Shown in pieces: positions 27,845-36,850 of a DNA stretch of 64,000 bases. The position numbers were made by a program, and so were the translations under genes. Origin of the DNA: Novilysobacter antarcticus (GTDB lineage Bacteria; Pseudomonadota; Gammaproteobacteria; Xanthomonadales; Xanthomonadaceae); NCBI RefSeq assembly GCF_019802285.1, contig NZ_JAIEUJ010000002.1, positions 744,001 through 808,000 on the forward strand, given 5' to 3'. The notes under the pieces were generated by a model. It saw nothing but the letters and a program-made list of their open reading frames with translations. It searched no databases and had not been told where the DNA came from. Every line of letters starts with the position of its first letter. The stretch's first letter is position 1.

Positions 27845-28723
27845 TTACAGCACGTAGACGAAGATGAAGAGCATCAGCCAGACCACGTCGACGAAGTGCC
27901 AGTACCACGCCACGGCCTCGAAGCCGAAGTGGTCGTCCTTGGTGAAGTGGCCCTTCAGGCAGCGCACCCAGATCACTGCGAGCATGATCGTGCCGAGGGT
28001 AACGTGCGCCCCGTGGAAGCCGGTCAGCAGGTAGAACGTCGAGCCGTAGATGCCCGAACCCATGGTCAGGTTGAGCTCCGAGTAGGCGTGCATGTACTCC
28101 TCGGCCTGGAAGAACAGGAACAGGCAGCCCAGCAGCACCGTCAGTCCCAGACCAACCAGCAGCGCCTTGCGGCGCCCGGCCTTGAGCGCGTGGTGGGCAG
28201 CGGTAATGGTCACGCCGGAGGTGAGCAGGATCAGCGTATTGACCAGCGGCAGGCCCCAGGCGGGCACCGTCTGGTAAGCACCGCCGACGGCGGCCGGTCC
28301 ATTGCTCGGCCAGGCTGCGCTGAATCCGTCCCACAGCAGCGCGTTGGTCATCATGCCGTCGCCGGCGCCGCCGAGCCACTGCAGTGACAGCTGCCGGGCA
28401 TAGAACAGTGCGCCGAAAAAAGCGCCGAAGAACATCACCTCCGAGAAGATGAACCAGACCATCCCCATCCGGAACGACACATCGACCTGACGGTTGTACT
28501 TGCCGCTGACCGACTCGCGGATGACGTCCCCGAACCAGCCAAAGAACACGGCAATCATCAGCACCACGCCGACGACGAATGTCCAGCGGCCCCAGCTGGT
28601 CTGGTTCAGCCATGCGCCGGCGCCGACCATCATCACGAACAGGGCGACGGAACCCAGGATCGGCCAGCGACTGTGGTGCGGGACGAAATAGGCTTCTGGT
28701 GACTGGACTTGGGCTTGGGCCAT
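27845..28723 (-). CDS. ctaE: Cytochrome c oxidase subunit III
   Basis: Third core subunit of the aa3-type oxidase; it has no redox centre but stabilises proton uptake. The 292-residue protein has seven membrane segments after a short N-terminus (MAQAQVQSPEAYFVPHHSRWP), with RMGMVWFIFSEVMFFGAFFGALFY, the family mark HHALKAGRRKALL, FQAEEYMHA, GSTFYLLTGFHGAHVTLG and YWHFVDVVWLMLFIFVY at the end. It is the last of ctaC-ctaD-small-ctaG-ctaE on the minus strand, 38 bases after ctaG. Confidence 0.95.
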   Translation of the reverse strand: MAQAQVQSPEAYFVPHHSRWPILGSVALFVMMVGAGAWLNQTSWGRWTFVVGVVLMIAVFFGWFGDVIRESVSGKYNRQVDVSFRMGMVWFIFSEVMFFGAFFGALFYARQLSLQWLGGAGDGMMTNALLWDGFSAAWPSNGPAAVGGAYQTVPAWGLPLVNTLILLTSGVTITAAHHALKAGRRKALLVGLGLTVLLGCLFLFFQAEEYMHAYSELNLTMGSGIYGSTFYLLTGFHGAHVTLGTIMLAVIWVRCLKGHFTKDDHFGFEAVAWYWHFVDVVWLMLFIFVYVL

Positions 28724-28761
28724 GGCGGCGGTTCCGTTATGCAAGGGGTGCGATGGAGCGT

Positions 28762-29361
28762 TCAGGGCGCGGACACCGGCACCGGTGCCGGATGGTTCGC
28801 CACCGCCTGCTCGGCGGTGAGCGAGTCATTCTTGAAGAACGTGTAGGACAAGGTGAGCGTCTTGATGTCCTTGGGCAAATTGGGATCGACGATAAAACGG
28901 ACCGGCATGTCGCGGGACTCGCCCGCGGCCATGGTCTGCGCGGTGAAGCAGAAGCACTCGGTCTTGCTGAAGAAGCCCGAGGCCCGTGCCGGCGCCACCG
29001 ACGGGACGGCGCTGCCCACGATCGTGCGGTCGCTCTTGTTGTGGGCAAAATAGGTCGTCTCGTACTGCTGTCCCGGACGCACCTTCATGCTTATTTCGCT
29101 GGGCTTGAACGCCCACGGCAGCTTGGAGTTCACCCCACCGTCGAACTGCACGGTGATGATCCGATCCTCGTCCACCACACCGGGGCTGCGCGCGGCGCTG
29201 GCCGTATTGTCGATACGGATTCCGAACACCTTCTGGCAGGCGATGCGGTACAGCGGCACGAGACTGAAGCTGAAGGCGAAGGCGATCGCCGCCGCTACCA
29301 GCATCTTGGTCAGGCCGGTCGTCGCGCGGCGCGGCGCCGGTTCGGGGTTCGGAGCGCTCAT
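28762..29361 (-). CDS. ctaG: Cytochrome c oxidase assembly protein CtaG/Cox11
   Basis: A periplasmic copper chaperone that inserts CuB into subunit I. The 199-residue protein has one N-terminal membrane anchor (residues 21-38, then YRIACQKVFG) and an immunoglobulin-like domain. The copper ligands are in the CFCF motif at residues 136-139 (SKTECFCFTAQ), and a further conserved cysteine is Cys42. The domain ends in DIKTLTLSYTFFKN. Its ATG overlaps the stop of the 46-residue upstream gene by four bases. Confidence 0.94.
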   Translation of the reverse strand: MSAPNPEPAPRRATTGLTKMLVAAAIAFAFSFSLVPLYRIACQKVFGIRIDNTASAARSPGVVDEDRIITVQFDGGVNSKLPWAFKPSEISMKVRPGQQYETTYFAHNKSDRTIVGSAVPSVAPARASGFFSKTECFCFTAQTMAAGESRDMPVRFIVDPNLPKDIKTLTLSYTFFKNDSLTAEQAVANHPAPVPVSAP

Positions 29362-29498
29362 CGACCGATCACCCCGCTGAGGATGAAGCCGACATAGATC
29401 ACCACCGCCACCAGCCCCATCCACAACGCGGTCCGCACCGCCGCCTTGCGGCGGCCTGCGAGCTGGTCATCGGGCAATTTGGGGCGTTGGTCGGTCAT
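29358..29498 (-). CDS. Cytochrome oxidase small assembly protein (46 aa)
   Basis: A very short gene between ctaD and ctaG. The 46 residues start MTDQRPKLPDDQLAGRRKA, continue with one membrane helix (ALWMGLVAVVIYVGFIL) and end SGVIGR. Its TGA overlaps the ctaG ATG (ATGA), and it begins only 10 bases after ctaD, so it is translated within the operon. Small proteins of this size and topology between ctaD and ctaG are known as cytochrome oxidase small assembly proteins in gammaproteobacteria. Assignment rests on position, size and topology. Confidence 0.75.
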   Translation of the reverse strand: MTDQRPKLPDDQLAGRRKAAVRTALWMGLVAVVIYVGFILSGVIGR

Positions 29499-29508
29499 AG
29501 CCGAAGGC

Positions 29509-31125
29509 TCAGTGGGTCACGTCGCCGTGGGCCAGGTCCCCGTCGCGGATCACGGGCGGCACGGTGAAGGTGTGGTGCGGTGCCGGACTCGGCACGGTCC
29601 ACTCCAGACCTCGGGCGCCTTCCCAAGCGCGCATCCCGGCCTTGGCGCCGTACTTCTTGGAGTGCAGCAGGATGGCGAACATCATGAACGGCGTCACGAA
29701 CATGCCGAACGCGCCGATCGAGCTGACCAGATTCCAGTCGGCGAACACCACGTTGTAGTCGGGGATGCGGCGCGGCATGCCGGCCAGACCCAGGAAGTGC
29801 TGCGGGAAGAACAGCAGGTTGACGAACACCATCGTCCACCAGAAATGGATCTTGCCCCAGGTCTCGTTGTACATGCGGCCGGTCCACTTCGGCCACCAGT
29901 AGTACACCGCCGAGATCAGCGCGAGCACCGAGCCGGTGACCAGCACGTAGTGGAAGTGCGCCACCACGAAATAGGTGTCGTGGTACTGGAAGTCCGCCGG
30001 CACGATCGCCAGCATCAGGCCGGAGAAGCCGCCGATGGTGAACAGGATCACGAAGGCGACGGCGAACAGCATCGGCGTCTCGAAGGTGATCGAGCCGCGC
30101 CACATGGTGGTCACCCAGTTGAAGATCTTCACCCCGGTCGGGATCGAGATCAGCATCGTGGCGTACATGAAGAACAGCTCCCCGCCCAGCGGCATGCCGG
30201 CGGTGAACATGTGGTGCGCCCAGACGATGAACGACAGGAACGCGATCGCTGCGGTGGCATAGACCATCGCCTGGTAACCGAACAGCGGCTTGCGGCTGAA
30301 GGTCGGGATGACCTCGGAGACGATGCCGAACGCCGGCAGGATCATGATGTAGACCTCGGGGTGCCCGAAGAACCAGAAGATGTGCTGGTACATCACCGGA
30401 TCACCGCCGCCGGCGGCGTTGAAGAACGAGGTCGCGAAGAACTTGTCGGTCAGCAGCATGGTGACCGCACCGGCCAGCACCGGCATCACCGCGATCAGCA
30501 GAAACGCGGTGATCAGCCAGGTCCAGGTGAAGATCGGCATCTTCAGCAGGTCCATGCCCGGCGCGCGCATGTTGAGCACGGTGGCGATGACGTTGATCGC
30601 GCCCATGATCGAGCTGACGCCCATCATGTGGATGGCGAAGATCTGGAAGGCCACGTTGGAGCCGCCCTGCAGCGACAGCGGCGGGTACATGGTCCAGCCA
30701 CCGCCCATCGCGCCGCCCGGCAGGAACAGCGTCATCAGCAGCATCGTGAAGGCGAACGGCAGGATCCAGAACGACCAGTTGTTCATCCGCGGCAAGGCCA
30801 TGTCCGGCGCGCCGATCTGGAGCGGGATCATCCAGTTGGCCAGGCCGACGAAGGCCGGCATCACGCCGCCGAAGATCATCACCAGCGCGTGCAACGAGGT
30901 CATCTGGTTGAAGAATTCCGGATCGACGAACTGCAGGCCCGGCTGCGCCAGCTCGCTGCGGATCACCACCGAGAAGGCACCGCCGATGATGAACATCATG
31001 AAGCTGAAGAGCAGGTACAGCGTGCCGATGTCCTTGTGGTTGGTGGACAGCAGCCAGCGTTCGACGAAGCCCTGCTTGTGGGCGTGGTCGTCATGCGTAT
31101 CGGTGACGGGGTGCGTGGCAGCCAT
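29509..31125 (-). CDS. ctaD: Cytochrome c oxidase subunit I (aa3 type)
   Basis: Catalytic haem-copper subunit holding haem a, haem a3 and CuB, which reduces oxygen to water and pumps protons. The 538-residue protein has twelve membrane segments. FFGHPEVYIMILPAFGI carries the CuB histidine, the cross-linked tyrosine and the D-channel glutamate of A1-type oxidases; VWAHHMFTAGMP holds the other CuB histidines; and VVAHFHYVLV the haem ligands. The start ATG at 31125 is 44 bases after ctaC. All catalytic residues visible by eye are present. Confidence 0.96.
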   Translation of the reverse strand: MAATHPVTDTHDDHAHKQGFVERWLLSTNHKDIGTLYLLFSFMMFIIGGAFSVVIRSELAQPGLQFVDPEFFNQMTSLHALVMIFGGVMPAFVGLANWMIPLQIGAPDMALPRMNNWSFWILPFAFTMLLMTLFLPGGAMGGGWTMYPPLSLQGGSNVAFQIFAIHMMGVSSIMGAINVIATVLNMRAPGMDLLKMPIFTWTWLITAFLLIAVMPVLAGAVTMLLTDKFFATSFFNAAGGGDPVMYQHIFWFFGHPEVYIMILPAFGIVSEVIPTFSRKPLFGYQAMVYATAAIAFLSFIVWAHHMFTAGMPLGGELFFMYATMLISIPTGVKIFNWVTTMWRGSITFETPMLFAVAFVILFTIGGFSGLMLAIVPADFQYHDTYFVVAHFHYVLVTGSVLALISAVYYWWPKWTGRMYNETWGKIHFWWTMVFVNLLFFPQHFLGLAGMPRRIPDYNVVFADWNLVSSIGAFGMFVTPFMMFAILLHSKKYGAKAGMRAWEGARGLEWTVPSPAPHHTFTVPPVIRDGDLAHGDVTH

Positions 31126-31169
31126 GGCCTACCTCTGGGATTCGTTGGGTGTAAACGCCGGCATGGCGA

Positions 31170-32081
31170 TCAGCGGACCACCGCGACAGCAGCCGCGGCG
31201 TCGGTTTCGGATTTGACTTCGGTGTTGGGCAGCGCGCGTTGCGGGACCGCGTTTGCAACATCCGCGCCGGCCGCCTTCTTGGAGGCCAACCACTGCTGGA
31301 ACTCGGCCTTTGGCAACGCCCGGATCACGATCGGCATGAACCCGTGGTCCTTGCCGCACAGCTCGGCGCACTGGCCGCGATAGATGCCGGGGGTGTCGAT
31401 ATCGGCCCACGCCTCGTTGATGATTCCCGGCACGGCGTCCTGCTTCCAGCCCAGTGCCGGCACCCACCAGGAGTGGATGACGTCGTCGGCGGTGATCACG
31501 AAGCGGACCTTGGTGTCGACCGGCAACACCAGCTCGTTGTCGACTTCCAGCAGGTAGGTGGGGTGCTCGTCGTGGCCGGGCACGATGCCGCTCTGGCGGA
31601 TGCGGTCGTGTTCGCGGTCCAGGCGGCTGACGAAGCTGACGTCCTCGCCCAGGTACTCGTATTCCCACATCCACTGGTAGCCGGTCACCTTGACCGTCAT
31701 TTCCGAGTCGCGGTGGTCGTACATCTTCACCAGCTTGGTGGTGGCCGGCGCGGCCATCACCACCAGCAGGATCACCGGGATCACGGTCCAGACGATTTCC
31801 AGCCGGGTGTTGTGGACGAACGTGGTGTCCGCCACGGCGCCGCGCGACTTGCGGAAGCGGAACATCGCGATACCCATGGCGATGAACACCGCCACGCCGA
31901 TGCCCAGGCAGATCCACAGGGCCAGCATGTGCGCGTCGTAGGCGTTGTTGGACAGGGGCGTGACGCCGCGGCCCATATTGAGCTGCCAGCGCACCGGATC
32001 CGCGCTCTGGGCGAACGCCAGCATGGGAGTCGCCATCGCGGCGAGCGCCACGGAGGTTTTCGTGAAACGACCGGCTTTCAT
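31170..32081 (-). CDS. ctaC: Cytochrome c oxidase subunit II
   Basis: Carries the CuA centre that receives electrons from cytochrome c. The 303-residue precursor has a signal peptide (TKTSVALAAMATPMLAFAQ), two transmembrane helices (LALWICLGIGVAVFIAMGIAM and VWTVIPVILLVVMAAPAT) and a periplasmic cupredoxin domain. CuA ligands are in YRGQCAELCGKDHGFM (two Cys, a Glu, His and Met), with VIHSWWVPALG providing the other histidine and the electron-entry tryptophans. There is no fused cytochrome c domain; the C-terminus is a short Ala-rich tail. It is the first gene of the oxidase operon; the in-frame TTG at 32096 is less likely as a start. Confidence 0.95.
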   Translation of the reverse strand: MKAGRFTKTSVALAAMATPMLAFAQSADPVRWQLNMGRGVTPLSNNAYDAHMLALWICLGIGVAVFIAMGIAMFRFRKSRGAVADTTFVHNTRLEIVWTVIPVILLVVMAAPATTKLVKMYDHRDSEMTVKVTGYQWMWEYEYLGEDVSFVSRLDREHDRIRQSGIVPGHDEHPTYLLEVDNELVLPVDTKVRFVITADDVIHSWWVPALGWKQDAVPGIINEAWADIDTPGIYRGQCAELCGKDHGFMPIVIRALPKAEFQQWLASKKAAGADVANAVPQRALPNTEVKSETDAAAAVAVVR

Positions 32082-32500
32082 CAATTCGAGCCCCAAAGTC
32101 CGCTTGTAGTCAGGTGGTACCGCTGTTCCGCTCCGCGAGTCCCCGCTGCGAGGTCCGCGCTCAGCGGCCGCGGGTGGTCGAACGGTTGCTGGCGAGCCCG
32201 CCCGGGGCCCGTCACGTCGATGCAGACGCTACGGATAGTGCTCAGAAGGGTATCCGTGCAGATGGGCCGCGGCAAGCGATCTCCTGCCAGAGACGCAGCC
32301 AGCTGTCCTTGATCCGGATCATTTCCGGCTACCCGACCGTCGGCTGAACACGGCCATGCCGTGAGCTGAACACGCGCGCAAACGGCTCCCGCGGCGGGTC
32401 TGAAACCCCCACGGTGCAAGGCATAGGGCGGACTTTGGTCCTAGACTATGCGTCTGCCATCCCCCTGCCCGACGCACGTCGCCCAGCCTGAGCGGTATCG
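32082..32500. other. 419-base gap between ctaC and putA with two dyads
   Basis: A divergent regulatory region with no convincing gene. It contains a perfect 12-bp palindrome TGATCCGGATCA at 32310-32321 and a nested dyad at 32421-32451: outer arms GCATAG and CTATGC, inner arms GGAC and GTCC around TTTG. The second lies 50 bases before the putA ATG and could be an operator or leader hairpin. Promoters for ctaC (minus) and putA (plus) must be here, but I could not fix clear -35/-10 pairs. Confidence 0.45.
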
Positions 32501-35500
32501 ATGACCATCCAACCTCCTTTCACCGGTCTTTCGTCGCCGCATGCGGCGCTGATCAGCCCGGAATTGCCCCCCGCCGGCGCCGGTCCACGCGCTGCCCTGA
32601 CCGCCGCCTGGTCGCGCGACGAGGCCAGCCACGTGCGCCAGTTGGCCGAACTGGCGACCCTGGCTCCGGCCGAGCAGGCCGCCGTGCAGGCGATGGCCGC
32701 CGACCTGGTGCGTCGCGTGCGCGCGCGCGCATCCGAACAAGGCGCCATCGAGGCCTTCATGCGCCAGTACGACCTGGGCAGCGAGGAAGGCGTGTTGTTG
32801 ATGTGCGTGGCCGAAGCGCTGCTGCGCATCCCCGACCCGATCACCACCGACAAGCTGATCCGCGACAAGCTCGGTGATGCCGACTGGAAGCGCCACGTCG
32901 GCCGGTCGGACTCGGTGCTGGTGAATGCTTCGACCTGGGGACTGCTGCTGACCGGACGACTGGTGGATCTCGCCGACGGCACCAAGCGCGACGTACACGG
33001 GGCGTTCTCGCGGCTCGTGGGCCGGGTGGGCGAACCGGTGGTGCGTATGGCGGTACGCCAGGCGATGCGGATCATGGGGCACCAGTTCGTCATGGGCCGC
33101 ACCATCGGCGAGGCACTGGCACGGGCAAAGAAGTGCAGCAACGCCAACTACCGCTACTCCTACGACATGCTCGGCGAGGCGGCGCTCACCGCGGCCGACG
33201 CGGAGCGCTACCTGCAGTCGTATCGTGACGCGATCGCGGCGATCGGCAGCAGTGCCAGCTACACCGGCAGCGACGTGTTCGCCACACCCAGCATCTCGGT
33301 GAAACTCTCGGCGCTGCACCCGCGCTACCAGCATGCCCAGCGCAGGCGCGTGCTCGCCGAGTTGACCCCGCGGGTACTCGAGCTGGCACAGCTGGCGCGC
33401 CGCTTCGGCATCGGCTTCACCGTGGATGCAGAGGAAGCCGACCGCCTGGAGCTGTCGCTGGACGTGTTCGCCGCCGCTTACACCGATGCCTCGCTGGAGG
33501 GTTGGGAGGGCTGCGGCCTGGCGATCCAGGCGTACCAGAAGCGCGCTCCGGAAGTGATCGACTTCGTCGCCGACCTGGCCCGCCGCACCGGCCGCCGGAT
33601 TCCGGTCCGCCTGGTCAAGGGCGCCTACTGGGACAGCGAGATCAAGCGCGCGCAGGTCGACGGCTATCCCGGCTATCCGGTATTTACCCGCAAGCCCAAC
33701 ACCGACGTCTCCTATCTGGCCAACGCGCGGCGCATGCTGGCCGCCGCCGACGCGATCTACCCGATGTTCGCCACCCATAATGCGCAGACCATCGCGGCGG
33801 TGCACGCAATGGCCAACCGCGGCGGCAAGCGGGTGGAATTCGAGTTCCAGAAGCTGCATGGCATGGGCGACGACCTGTACGCCGAGGTGATCCCCGCCGA
33901 CCGCCTGGACGTGCCGTGCCGGGTGTACGCGCCGGTCGGCAGTCACGAGGACCTGCTGCCGTACCTGGTCCGCCGGTTGCTTGAGAACGGCGCCAATTCC
34001 AGCTTCGTCAACAGCATCACCGACGAGAATGTCCCCGTTGCCGACCTGGTGCGGGATCCGCTGCAGGCGGTGGCTGCGTTCGACAGCATTCCCCACCCGC
34101 GCATCCCGCTGCCGGTGGACCTATTCCGCAGTTATGCCGATTCAATGAAGTATTGCGACAGGAGCAATTCGATGGGCGTCAATCTTGCCGACGACGACCG
34201 GCTGCGCGCGCTGGCCGAACAGGTCAACCACGCCGCGGCCCAGGAATGGCACGCAGCCCCGTTGGTTCCGGGCGCCACTCCGGCTGGTGACACCCGGCCG
34301 GTGACCAACCCGGCCGATCGCCGGCAGGTGGTCGGGCACTGGTTGCCGGCCAGCACCGAGGTCGTGGAGAAGGCGCTGACCAACGCCGTCGCCGCATTCC
34401 CGGGATGGAACCTGACCCCGGCGGCGGACCGCGCGGCGATCCTGGAACGCGCCGCCGACGTGCTGGAGTCGCGGATGGGCGAATTCATCGCGATGTGCAC
34501 CCGCGAGGCGGGCAAATCGATTGCCGATGGCGTCGGCGAGGTCCGCGAGGCGGTCGACTTCCTGCGCTATTACGCCAGCCAGGCACGGATCATGTTCAAG
34601 CCCGAGCCTTTGCCCGGCCCGACCGGCGAGTCCAACACCCTGGAGCACGGCGGCCGCGGCGTGTTCGTCTGCATCAGCCCGTGGAACTTCCCGCTGGCGA
34701 TCTACCTGGGTCAGGCCGCCGCTGCGCTGGCCTCGGGCAACACCGTGATCGCCAAGCCGGCCGAGCAGACCAACCTGATCGGCTACGCCGCGACGCGCCT
34801 GATGCATGAGGCCGGCATCCCCGAAGACGTGCTCCAGTTCGTGCCCGGCGACGGCGCGACGGTGGGCGCGGCCTTGACCGGCGACCGCCGCATCGCCGGC
34901 GTCGCCTTCACCGGATCCAACGAGACGGCCAACGTGATCAACCGCGCGCTGGCCGCGCGCGAAGGTGCGATCGGCACCCTGATTGCCGAGACCGGCGGCC
35001 AGAACGCGCTGATCGCCGACTCCTCGGCGCTGCCGGAACAGCTGGTGCAGGACGCGATGAACTCGGCCTTCACCTCCGCGGGCCAGCGCTGCTCGGCCGC
35101 TCGGGTGTTGTTCGTGCAGGAGGACATCGCCGACAAGGTGGTGACCATGCTCGCGGGTGCGATGGCCGAGCTGAAGGTCGGTGACCCCGGCCTGCTGTCC
35201 ACCGACGTGGGCCCGGTGATCGACAACGATGCGCTGGAGATGCTGCAGAAACACGCCGACCGCATGAATCGCGAAGCCACCCCGATCGCGGTGGTGAAGC
35301 TGGACGAGGACACCGCACACGGCACCTTCTTCGCTCCGCGCGCCTACGAGCTGAGATCGCTCGACCAGCTCAGCAAGGAGGTGTTCGGGCCGGTGCTGCA
35401 CGTGCTGCGCTGGAAGGCAGACGATCTGGACGGGGTGATCGATGCGATCAACTCAACCGGCTACGGTCTGACCCTGGGCGTGCATTCGCGCATCGATGCC

Positions 35501-35728
35501 ACGGTGGATCGGATCGCGGCGCGGGCGCGGGTCGGCAACTGCTACGTCAACCGCAACCAGATCGGCGCGGTGGTCGGCGTGCAGCCGTTCGGCGGACAGG
35601 GGCTCTCGGGCACCGGGCCCAAGGCCGGCGGGCCGCAGTACATGACCCGCTTCACCACCGAGAAGACTGTCACCATCAACACCACGGCCTCCGGTGGCAA
35701 CGCCTCGCTGCTGACCTTGGGCGACTGA
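32501..35728 (+). CDS. putA: Bifunctional proline dehydrogenase / P5C dehydrogenase
   Basis: Oxidises proline to glutamate in two steps: an FAD-dependent proline dehydrogenase and an NAD-dependent 1-pyrroline-5-carboxylate dehydrogenase. The 1,075-residue protein begins MTIQPPFTGLSSPHAAL and has no ribbon-helix-helix DNA-binding domain, unlike E. coli PutA. The proline dehydrogenase domain spans about residues 120-480 with LVKGAYWDSEIK. The aldehyde dehydrogenase domain follows, with catalytic Glu830 (AETGGQ) and Cys864 (GQRCSAAR). Regulation must therefore rely on another protein. It is divergent from ctaC. Confidence 0.96.
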   Translation: MTIQPPFTGLSSPHAALISPELPPAGAGPRAALTAAWSRDEASHVRQLAELATLAPAEQAAVQAMAADLVRRVRARASEQGAIEAFMRQYDLGSEEGVLLMCVAEALLRIPDPITTDKLIRDKLGDADWKRHVGRSDSVLVNASTWGLLLTGRLVDLADGTKRDVHGAFSRLVGRVGEPVVRMAVRQAMRIMGHQFVMGRTIGEALARAKKCSNANYRYSYDMLGEAALTAADAERYLQSYRDAIAAIGSSASYTGSDVFATPSISVKLSALHPRYQHAQRRRVLAELTPRVLELAQLARRFGIGFTVDAEEADRLELSLDVFAAAYTDASLEGWEGCGLAIQAYQKRAPEVIDFVADLARRTGRRIPVRLVKGAYWDSEIKRAQVDGYPGYPVFTRKPNTDVSYLANARRMLAAADAIYPMFATHNAQTIAAVHAMANRGGKRVEFEFQKLHGMGDDLYAEVIPADRLDVPCRVYAPVGSHEDLLPYLVRRLLENGANSSFVNSITDENVPVADLVRDPLQAVAAFDSIPHPRIPLPVDLFRSYADSMKYCDRSNSMGVNLADDDRLRALAEQVNHAAAQEWHAAPLVPGATPAGDTRPVTNPADRRQVVGHWLPASTEVVEKALTNAVAAFPGWNLTPAADRAAILERAADVLESRMGEFIAMCTREAGKSIADGVGEVREAVDFLRYYASQARIMFKPEPLPGPTGESNTLEHGGRGVFVCISPWNFPLAIYLGQAAAALASGNTVIAKPAEQTNLIGYAATRLMHEAGIPEDVLQFVPGDGATVGAALTGDRRIAGVAFTGSNETANVINRALAAREGAIGTLIAETGGQNALIADSSALPEQLVQDAMNSAFTSAGQRCSAARVLFVQEDIADKVVTMLAGAMAELKVGDPGLLSTDVGPVIDNDALEMLQKHADRMNREATPIAVVKLDEDTAHGTFFAPRAYELRSLDQLSKEVFGPVLHVLRWKADDLDGVIDAINSTGYGLTLGVHSRIDATVDRIAARARVGNCYVNRNQIGAVVGVQPFGGQGLSGTGPKAGGPQYMTRFTTEKTVTINTTASGGNASLLTLGD

Positions 35729-35871
35729 TCGTTCGCCCATGACCCGGCGCCGGTTGCCGTCATCGCGTCGCATCCACGCGCGCGATCACGGCGCCGCGGC
35801 GATGCATCGGCGTCACAGTCGCCTGTGCGATAAAAGTCCGGCGCGGTACCCGCGCCAGCATCAGGTGACCC

Positions 35872-36783
35872 ATGCCGGACGACATCGAGAAGGACGCGCG
35901 AAAGCGCGCCGACGAGCAGGCCGAGGCGCGTGACGAAGCCGAGGTCGAGGAAAACCTGAAAGAGGAATCCGACAGCGGCTTCTCGTTGTCGGACGATGAA
36001 CGGCGCGACGTCGAGGAGCGCAGTGCACCGCGTGCCGCGCTGCTGCACGAAATCATCCGCCGCGCCGGTCAGGAAGAGCTCAAGCGCAACATCGCCACGC
36101 TGGCCTGGTCGGCGTTCGCGGCCGGGCTGACGATGGGATTCTCGTTCCTCGCCCGCGGCGTGCTGCACCGGCACATGGACGGGTTGCCCGGCGCGTTCCT
36201 GGTGGACTCAATGGGCTACACGTTCGGCTTCCTGGCAGTGATCGTTGCCCGCCAGCAGCTGTTCACCGAGAACGTGCTCACCGCCGTGCTGCCGCTGATG
36301 ACCAAGCCCAGCGCGCACAACTTCGGCCGCCTGCTGCGATTGTGGTCGGTGGTGCTGGCCGGAAACCTGGTGGGTGCGAGTGTGTTTGCCTTCGGCCTGC
36401 TGCACATGCAGCAGTTCGACGCCACCGGACAGGCAGCCTTCGTCGCGGTCGGTCGCGAGCTGATGGACAACAGCGCGCTGGAGATGTTCACCAAGGGCAT
36501 CCTGGCCGGCTGGATCATCGCCATGATGGTCTGGATGATGGCCGCGACCGAGCGTTCGCGGGTGGCGATCATCCTGATCTGCACCTACGTGATCGCGATC
36601 GGCGGCTTCACCCATATCGTGGTCGGTTCGGCGGAGGCGATGTACATGGTGTTTGCCGGCGAGTCCTCATTTGCCGATGCCGTGCTGCGCTTCGGCCTGC
36701 CCACCCTGGCTGGCAACGTGGTCGGTGGCAGCCTGATCTTCGCCTTGATCAGCCACGCCCAGGTCCGCAGCGGCGGTGAGTGA
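35872..36783 (+). CDS. Formate/nitrite transporter family protein (YfdC-like)
   Basis: A 303-residue FNT-family inner-membrane channel. The first 75 residues are a highly charged Glu/Asp/Lys/Arg-rich N-terminal extension, as in E. coli YfdC, followed by six membrane segments with LARGVLHRHM, FLAVIVARQQLFTENVLTAVLP (the FNT-type TENVL motif) and GGFTHIVVGSAEAMY. FNT channels move formate, nitrite or hydrosulfide; the YfdC substrate is not established. It stands alone between putA and the convergent arsS. Confidence 0.87.
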   Translation: MPDDIEKDARKRADEQAEARDEAEVEENLKEESDSGFSLSDDERRDVEERSAPRAALLHEIIRRAGQEELKRNIATLAWSAFAAGLTMGFSFLARGVLHRHMDGLPGAFLVDSMGYTFGFLAVIVARQQLFTENVLTAVLPLMTKPSAHNFGRLLRLWSVVLAGNLVGASVFAFGLLHMQQFDATGQAAFVAVGRELMDNSALEMFTKGILAGWIIAMMVWMMAATERSRVAIILICTYVIAIGGFTHIVVGSAEAMYMVFAGESSFADAVLRFGLPTLAGNVVGGSLIFALISHAQVRSGGE

Positions 36784-36850
36784 TTGGGCGCGAGCCGCGC
36801 AGGACGGGCTTGCCGTAAAGGACCCGACCGGACGCGCCGTGCGGGCAAAC

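Noticed and set aside
29446-31383. A 645-codon plus-strand frame opposite ctaD
   Set aside because: The ctaD protein has every expected metal ligand; this frame is a charged His/Arg-rich shadow.
32501-32860. A ribbon-helix-helix DNA-binding domain at the PutA N-terminus
   Set aside because: The first 100 residues go directly into the helical arm and proline dehydrogenase domain; no short beta-strand plus two-helix motif is seen.
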